Below, in pieces: positions 57,416 through 64,000 of a DNA stretch of 64,000 nucleotides. A program made the position numbers and the translations under genes. Every line of letters begins with the position of its first letter. Positions within the stretch are counted from its first letter, which is position 1. A model generated the notes under the pieces. It searched no databases. It was not told where the DNA came from and saw nothing but the letters and a program-made list of their open reading frames with translations. Source of the stretch: Haemaphysalis longicornis (Eukaryota > Arthropoda > Arachnida > Ixodida > Ixodidae); assembly GCA_013339765.2 (NCBI GenBank), contig JABSTR010000962.1, positions 917,001 through 981,000 on the forward strand, read 5' to 3'.

Positions 57416-58367
57416 GTAGGAACCGTGCACTCTGAGATAACGTGCCGTGTAAGACAAAAGGTGGTTTCCTTATCATTGAACGTCACTAAAGACACTGCGT
57501 TCCTTGTTTCCGTTCTTCTTTATTTCATTTTTAGAAAGTCATCGAGATAGTGTATGTGGACATACATTTAACTGCATGCAGCACGTTGGTTTACACTTTT
57601 ATGAGACCTGGTTAGCACAACTCACGACGTCCAGCCGCGGTGATTCTGAAGCGAAAGTCTGCGTTCTCTTAATACGTGGTGTAAAAGTGCTACGCGAGCA
57701 TCTCCAGAGTAAATTAATGAAAGAAAAAAAGATTCCGTCAAAAACTATACGTACAAAACTCGTGGTGTATCCTCGAAACGTACTTTTTATTCGTTCGCCA
57801 AACAGGCGAACTCTGTGGCTGGCGTGACCGTCCGCTAGATTTGGGGACCTCGTCACTGCCGGTCGTGGTTCATTTGTTTTCAAAGCGGGGAGCTTCGCAC
57901 GCGGCTTCTTCGCGGAGCTTTACGGTATGCGGAGACGATCCGAATGAATCGTCAAAACGGAAGCAAAAGCGCTTGGGCACGCGTTGATCGAGCGGCCTTG
58001 ACTCGCTTGCTAGCGACTGACGGTGCTCCCTCGCCGTCGGTGACAGGTAGGCTCGGAACTCGTTACATTTTTTCCATCCCGTACCATGAACGGAATGAAG
58101 TGAGCTCAGCAAACGTAATGTTACATAATAGAGAAAGAAAAGAAACAATTCAACGCGTGCAAAAAAAAAAAAAACTGCTGTGGCCTACCTTGTTCTTAAT
58201 TAAACAAGGAGTTTTTAATTTTTTACTTCGTCTCCAATAAACATTTTTAACCACCATCGCTATTATTATCACGTGTTTGCTATTGCATATTGTTTTTTTA
58301 CGTCAGGTCATTTCCTGAAGCGTCGGAAATATTTTTCATCTGGGAGAGCGAAAAAAATAGCACCGTA

Positions 58368-58369
<2 letters not shown>
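57416..58369. other. putative intron, no other feature
   Basis: AT-rich with A-runs (58160-58173). No repeat or domain recognised. Confidence 0.4.
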
Positions 58370-58418
<49 letters not shown>

Positions 58419-58450
58419 GTTGTTGTTGTTGTTGTTGTTTTTGTTGTTGT
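58370..58450. repeat. (ATT)n then (GTT)n microsatellite
   Basis: TTA units to about 58417, then TTG units to 58450. Confidence 0.97.
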
Positions 58451-59510
58451 GTTATCTGCTTTTCTTGAGGACTCATGCATGCGCAGCATTGCAGATGACT
58501 AGACTGAATAAATAAGCCCAATCACCAACATAAAACCAAATAAAATCCAATCAATTTTTTATCCAACATCACAGATGTTGGAGAGCACTCAAAAATCCAG
58601 GTAGTGTCTTGGACTCATTTAATTCTGCTGTAAAGCACACGGGCTGTAGGGAACGTTATAAGTAAGAAAAGAAACATTTCCAACTATGTAACACTGCTCC
58701 GCTCCATAACAACTTTAGCTGCTGAATCCCCCCCCCCCCCCTTTTTTTTGTTCATCCGCCTTTTTTTATGTGCCGTGCCGTGTTCAGCAAATTGATTTTT
58801 CCGCAGTTACTTCGCGTTTATTTTGTGCACAGCGCTGGTTATTCATAGCGCGCCCAGGGCCTCGACCAGCTTCGGCCCTAATTGGGAGCGGGCAAGGCGC
58901 TTGCGATGCGTAAGAAATGCGTGGCGTGCACATTGGGATCCGCCCTTACTTGCTGCCTCGGCACTAGCTATAAACTAGTAGCTTATTACGCCCGTATCAC
59001 CCTCGCGCAGGCCGTAAACAAAACGTAATAACTCCCTTCGAAGGGTGAACGGCTGTTGCCTTGGCGACGTCTTTGTGATTGCGTTCTTTACTACCCACAT
59101 GTCGACATCGACAGCAAAAAAAAAAAAAAGGTAAACGACGAAAAAGTGATCCGCCATACGACCGCGATTTTCGAAGCCGCCCTAGATATTCCATGACCGC
59201 CGCGACGTTTCGACCTTGTCGTCATTTCTACAAGAAAAGAAAAGGAGAGATGGAATATTAAGAAATGTGCACATCCTGTGCAAATGGCTATGAAGTTCAA
59301 ATGTAAATATGACGGGAGAGGGAGGGTTTTTCTTTCTTGCTGGGAAACTGGGGGAAGCGGTGGCAAGAGGAGAAAGGGTAATGAGGTGTGGAGGTATCAG
59401 TGTATGCGTGTGCCGCTGAAATGTATTTTCGTACATAAAAAGCGACGTCGCAAGTTAGTATGACTATGTCAGTCGTCACCGAGTAATGCGCACTCGCATA
59501 TTTTTCGACT
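58451..59510. other. no recognised gene
   Basis: C-run at 58728-58740, A-run at 59117-59129. No repeat or domain recognised. Confidence 0.45.
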
Positions 59511-59515
59511 CTTCT

Positions 59516-59533
59516 GGTACTGGTACCAGTACC
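59516..59533. repeat. perfect 18-bp palindrome
   Basis: GGTACTGGTACCAGTACC equals its own reverse complement. It lies 22 bp left of a larger foldback built of similar GGTACC-type motifs. Confidence 0.9.
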
Positions 59534-59554
59534 GCCGTGCGTGAGGCTAGCAAG

Positions 59555-59722
59555 CAATAGAGAGGTATAGCAGAGCGGAAAACCGGTCCCGGTACGGTAC
59601 CCGGTAGGCGAACCGGCGCTACTCCACGTGCGCAGACGCGGAAAAACGCGCATGCGCGCATGCGCACGTGTACCAGGTACCGTACCGGTACCGGTTCTCC
59701 GCTATGCTATAACTCTCTGTTG
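59555..59722. mobile_element. foldback (inverted-repeat) structure, 168 bp
   Basis: The arms 59555-59606 and 59671-59722 are inverted repeats of 52 bp with a few mismatches (agagcggaaaaccggt against ACCGGTtcTCCGCTaT; ggtacggtaccc against GGTaCCGTACC). The inner part also pairs: ccacgtgcgca (59613 on) with tgcgcacgtg (59661-59670). The centre holds two GCGCATGCGC-type palindromes. It could be a MITE or another hairpin-forming insert; no clear target duplication was found. Confidence 0.8.
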
Positions 59723-60700
59723 TGAGAGAAGCGACACCCAAGGGAGGCTCCGCAGCCACCAGTCGACCACTTCTCGTGATCGGCGCCTTTCCTTTTTCCG
59801 CCGCAGAAGACTTTTGATTTGTGGTCAACGGCTGTGCCATCGCATCCGGCAACGAATAATATTCGCTTTGTCGAGTCAACGCCAGTCGACTGAGTGACTG
59901 CTCAAGAGACCGCGTGCGCTACTCCCCACTTTCTGAACCGTTATTCTCCTAGTTTCATATTTCGTCCCTTCACCTTCCTTCCCAGTGAAGGAAGGCTTAA
60001 CGGGCTGAACCCTCCTGCCTGTGCCTTTATTAGCTGATGCTTCGGGGACGCTTCTTTTTCTTCAATTTTATTTAATGCTGCTTTCTGATGCAGCGCTCAT
60101 TACTTTTTGTTTCAATGCTTTATATGTACGGCACAGGATTTTAAACGTACATGGCTACAAATGTTTTCATTACACTTAAATCTTGTTAAATAACTGTTCT
60201 TATCGGACCAATAACAGGAATTTTCTCATCAGACAAGAATCACCGCCGTCGTACAAAACATTCGCACCTGAGCACGCGGTATTGTATCTCACATTAAATG
60301 CTGCATTGACGAGCAGGATTTGCCGCATACCGTACCGCCAGCCGACCGTTTTCTACTACAATTTTCATTTGAAGTTACCCGGGGCGAGGCCAACCGAGTG
60401 AAACTCTAAAGGCGAAACCGCAAATCTGGCTTCTTGGTACGGCGTGCTCCCCGACATTGGGATACCTAATTATCTGTAGAATAATTCATTAATTGCGATG
60501 GCGTGAGGCCTAGCTTCCATAGTGAGCCACACTTAACGAGACATTGAGACGCACCAGTGGACAAAACAGGCGTCGCCGTGAAATTAATTCGCGGATCGTG
60601 TGATGAAAGAAAATAGGCGGGCTTTACGAACAATTTGAGCAGCGGGGCTGTTTAATCCTTTCGTGTCACCGTGGAGCGCTACCAAAAACTCCACCCAGCC
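59723..60700. other. no recognised gene
   Basis: No repeat or domain recognised. Confidence 0.45.
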
Positions 60701-61100
60701 GAGCGCACGTGACCGTGCGCCTCGTGAGGAGCACCCGGCGTCGTCCAGGCTTGCGCGTGGGCTTGCGCCATGTGAGGAGCTCGCAAAAAATACCAAGAAC
60801 AAATATCGAGCGCACATGAGCGTGTGCCCCGTGAGGAGCGCCCGGCGTCGGCCAGCTCGACATTCGGGAACACTCTGCCCTGCGTTCGTGGCGTGATCTC
60901 TCGCGTGCTCTTCTCCTCGCCAGTTCACGTGCGTTCGCGCCTCAATTGGGGAGCACAGACGCCGAGTTCTCGCTACAGACACCGAGTTCGCGACGCTGGT
61001 TGCCTCGGGTTCTATAGCGCATGCTAACGTGGTCCAGTTTGAAAGACATTTGAAAGTCTGCGGACTTTTTAAAACGACCCGGGCCTGCCAGTCACGGAGA
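60701..61100. repeat. dispersed repeat Y with about 107-bp tandem duplication
   Basis: gagcgcac.tga.cgtg.gcc.cgtgaggagc.cccggcgtcg starts at 60701 and again at 60808 (period 107). From 60925 the sequence matches 51806-51975 (acagacgccgagttc, ggttctatagcgcatgct, gcctgccagtcacgg). Confidence 0.65.
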
Positions 61101-61539
61101 ACTTTCAGCGGCAAGTTCGGAAATAAATGTGGGGTGCGACAGCCGGGTCTCTGATGAAGGGCGAGGGGCCGCCAGCTCTGCTGCTTCTTCAGCCTTGCAC
61201 AACTAGTGCAAGCTGAAGCGCCATTTTTTTGGTTGTGAAACGTTCGTTCGTCCTTCGAGAAACAGCCTGTTCCGTCACACTTGGAGCACTGCAAAAGAGC
61301 TAGCAGCCTTTGCAGACGGTGAACTTGTTGACTTTAGATAACTTAAAACTACTTGCAGCGGCGAAAACCGGGATCGCCGTTCATGCAACTCTCACCGCTC
61401 TAATGGCGTCAATGATAACTGGTAAAAGGGGTAGGTTACACCGGATGCTGCTGTCAAGCGTACAGCGTAAAATCATTTACAGCCTTAAGGGGAATTTTTC
61501 ACTCTCCATAACAAACACCTTAGCAAGAACAGAAGGAAA
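61101..61539. other. no recognised gene
   Basis: Nothing recognised. gctgcttcttcagccttgca and gcaagctgaagcgcc (61178-61222) form a weak inverted repeat. Confidence 0.35.
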
Positions 61540-61732
61540 CACCCTTTTAAAGGGCGTATAGTATAACTGACACCCTCACATCCTAGCAACAGCGCAAGAA
61601 AACTCTTTTACGGGTGTTTTGTCGTTTATACACCCTGTAAAAGGGTGTATAACCGACAAAACATCCTTTAAAAGGGGGTTTTTTTGCCGGGTTGTGAGGG
61701 TGTCAGTTTCGACAAACTCCCTTGAAGGGTGT
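61540..61732. mobile_element. long foldback element, about 190 bp
   Basis: Nested inverted repeats around a centre near 61638. The outer arms are acacccttttaaaggg (61539 on) against acacccttcaaggg (inverted from 61731); the middle arms are aactgacaccctcaca (61565-61580) against tgtgagggtgtcagtt (61693-61708), exact over 16 bp; the inner arms are gttttgtcg.ttatacaccct against agggtgtataa.cgacaaaac. Nearly the whole unit would fold into one hairpin. Class unknown; foldback MITE most likely. Confidence 0.85.
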
Positions 61733-63637
61733 AAATCAGTTTACAGTATAGGCACACTTGGGTGTTTGGGACGGGCATTTTAATACGCGTTCACGTTTGC
61801 ATAAACTAGACCTTATGGTGGCTTGTGATCATGTGAGCAGTTGTTGATGTTGATGGCCGTCGGTGTTGGTGTAAAGTGGTTTTCGTGTACACTGGAGATT
61901 ATTATTATGCCAAGTGCTTTCGTCGACTGCAGATTGAATTTTTGCAGGCTGCCAATTTGTGTGCATTAGATACGTATATTAACGTATATTAGCAGATTAG
62001 CTATCAGATTGTCTAGCGGGTTAGATTAACTAACAGCAAACGACGCAGCGCCGGAGAGACGCCAGTCGCTGGCTTTCCGCTATAAAGAGACCAGGCGCGA
62101 AAGGGAGACCTTGTCCTTCGCGGTTGACTCCACAGATTGCGTGCGAGCCCCCAGCGGACGGATCGTTATTTGGGCGGACAGGAATAGGGGCTCCGCTGAC
62201 GATCTCCGCCCCGACGAAGAGAGAGACGAAAAAAAAAAGAAAAACGGTTCACGGTTAATTTTCCTCTCGGACGAACTGGAAGGAGGATGCAGTATGATTG
62301 CAGGTTATCGTTCATACACGCACAAACGTACGCACGCGTTACTCCATCCGTTAACGCGAGTGAGGACCGAATGATTGGCTTTCTTAACCAAGAAATGCAA
62401 TTGAATCCCTCGTGGATCTTCTACGGGCCTCGTGGCTTTTTAACAGGCCACCGACGGGGTGTCACGTCCCACTGGCTGTCTTCCCCTTTCCCTCCGCTTA
62501 CAAATTCTAAACCTCCCCTATAGTCTACATTCTTCTTCTCACTCCTTTATCCCTCCTCTCTACTTCCACTTCATTTTCAACATTCTCTTTTTTCCGTCGT
62601 ACGCAAGTTCCTCTCCAACAAATTCTCTAGAGCGGTTCGTAGCCGGTAGTTACATGCGCTACGTTTCAGAAAATTCCCTTCGCATTTCTTGATTTGAACT
62701 TGGCGCCAAATTCGTGGTGGTGATGATGATGACGGTGATAATGGCGACGATGACGGTGATGATGACGATTACGACGTGTCAATATCCGTACGTCTTTGAT
62801 GAACGCCTACCATGTGTGTCGCGAAGCGGTAGTAGCAGCATACCCTAGCCAGCAACGATTGAGACATCTATTCGATCGCTTCTCCGCCCCTGACTCTAAT
62901 AATATTTCTTTGTTTTCGCTGCACACGACATCTTCGTGCGCTCCGAATGCATAAATGGTGCCACAAATCATTTGCTTCCGTTACGACCCCGTACATTTTA
63001 TAAAAAAGACCCCAGTGCAAACAACGTTATGTATTGTTTTTTTTTTTTTTGTGAGTAAAAAATGGTGGAGTGGTGAAACAAGTACCTCTGCCGTTTCTGT
63101 TTTCAGTTCATAAGAAAGGCATGCGTCACGCGGCGTCGCTTTGTGCTCGGCTTATTGAAATGTAAAGAAAAGATAATGATCCGTTACCAGCATCGCAATT
63201 ATTCATGACGCACAATTCAGGCATATCGCAGAAAACGAAATAAGAAAGGAAAGAAACAGGAAATGAAGTTGTACAGTAATGAGCTAAAAACTTGAAAAAA
63301 AAAAGAGAAATAATGCAGAGCTCTTCCACTACCCATAGATGGAAAACCAGCGAAGCTGTATTAGTGGGTAACTTCCTTGAGTTATGCGTGGTGACTTACT
63401 GCATTGATTTAACGAAAACACATCCACACAAGTTCCTCATACTTAATTTTGAATTAGTTCGCGTATAATTTTTGTTTCGGGATGGTTTCGATTAAGCAAG
63501 AGTAATTACAGCCGTTTTCAGCTACCGCTTACTGCAGCGACCGTGTATTGACAGCACACGTCTAACGCTTATAACTTCACTGCAAGCTAACTACCCCGTT
63601 AAAACGAACTCCGAGGAACCGCGAAAATTTGGTCGTA
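61733..63637. other. no recognised gene; GAT repeats
   Basis: Degenerate (GATGAC)n at 62710-62770 and a T-run at 63038-63051. No domain recognised. Confidence 0.45.
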
Positions 63638-64000
63638 CAGTAAAAGTTCGTTAACTCAAGCTCGAAGGGGACCATAAAATTGTCCGAATTAAGCGGAGTC
63701 CGAATTAGCGAGCGGGCGTTAGATTGAATGGACATCGCGCCACCCTGTGCGCGCAGAGCACAAAGAATTAGGCGCTACTACACGTTTGTGGCAGGTGATT
63801 TCGTAAATAATGTCCGTAATGTTGACATAACGTTCAAGACAACAACGTAGAGCGCGGGCTACGCTGTTGTTTTTCAGCTTCGTTGTTTTGCATCTCCAGT
63901 AAGTTTGGTTTGGTTTGGATTTGCAATAATCACTCTGGGCCACTTTCTTCGGTGAGGAGCGGTGGAAACCACGGATCCCAGTTCGAATTAACCGTTCTGA
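63638..64000 (+). mobile_element. pogo/Tigger-like DNA element, left part (runs off window)
   Basis: TA|CAGTAAAAGTTCGTTAACTC followed by cgaaggggacc and gtccgaattaagcggagtcc. Ends of the type CAGTAAAACCTCGTTAATTCGAAC with a TA duplication are typical of pogo/Tigger-type elements. A diverged second copy of the terminus (cgttaaaacgaactccgagg) lies just outside at about 63598-63620. The window ends before the right end; gttcgaattaaccgttctg at 63982-64000 may be close to it. Confidence 0.5.

Overview
This window looks like nuclear DNA from a chelicerate, most likely a hard tick. It has long intron-like or intergenic stretches, a nuclear tRNA gene, tRNA-derived SINEs, 5'-truncated LINEs, terminal-inverted-repeat elements and very many microsatellites ((GA)n, (GT)n, (GTCY)n, (ATTC)n, (GAGT)n, (TTGGA)n). 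There are no operons or dense ORFs. Tick origin is inferred from repeat style and was not tested by a search.

Host-gene content is thin. Two CpG-rich stretches carry plausible first coding exons: 1155-1232, which ends at a GTACGT donor, and 57356-57415, which ends at a GTAGGA donor. Both point right and both end in phase 0. A weaker candidate is at 46151-46195. One intact THAP-domain ORF lies on the minus strand at 18859-19290; its third zinc-ligand cysteine appears replaced by arginine. One canonical tRNA-Ala(CGC) gene with a T9 terminator is at 11989-12060. The other long ORFs lie in microsatellites or repeats, or have no coding signal I can recognise.

Most of the recognisable sequence is mobile DNA. 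LINEs: RTE-like 3' ends with (GATGAT)n tails (2147-2655, 11130-11330, 37830-37990, 50349-50600); an RNase H-bearing I-type LINE with a (CT)n tail (41662-42925); a second LINE 3' end (47138-47640). SINEs: a tRNA-derived family with three clear copies (13779-14002, 38005-38215, 49388-49665), a second family with two copies (22721-22930, 25888-26083), and a tRNA-headed unit flanked by 33/34-base inverted arms (22979-23262). DNA elements: a four-member family with TAGCGTCAC-type termini and 8-bp target duplications (8825-9491, 9993-10324, 14016-14380, 20088-20538); two TA-flanked elements ending CCGTATTTTT (5942-6364, 34383-34882); a TA-flanked element with about 60-bp termini (28758-29406); a pogo-like left end at the right edge (63638 on); and two foldback structures (59555-59722, 61540-61732).

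Two systems deserve most attention. First, the TAGCGTCAC family: its two longer members each carry, at a matching internal position, an ATG followed by a broken THAP-like N-terminus, which suggests short derivatives of a THAP-bearing (P-type) transposon. Two of its members sit immediately 5' of tRNA-like SINE heads. Second, a dispersed family of about 0.7-0.8 kb occurs five or six times with a (GTCT/GTCC)n tract at one end, an organisation resembling the (GTCY)n-bearing DINE-1/mini-me class of Helitron-like elements. I see no single multi-gene pathway here; the biology is mobile-element ecology around a few candidate promoters.
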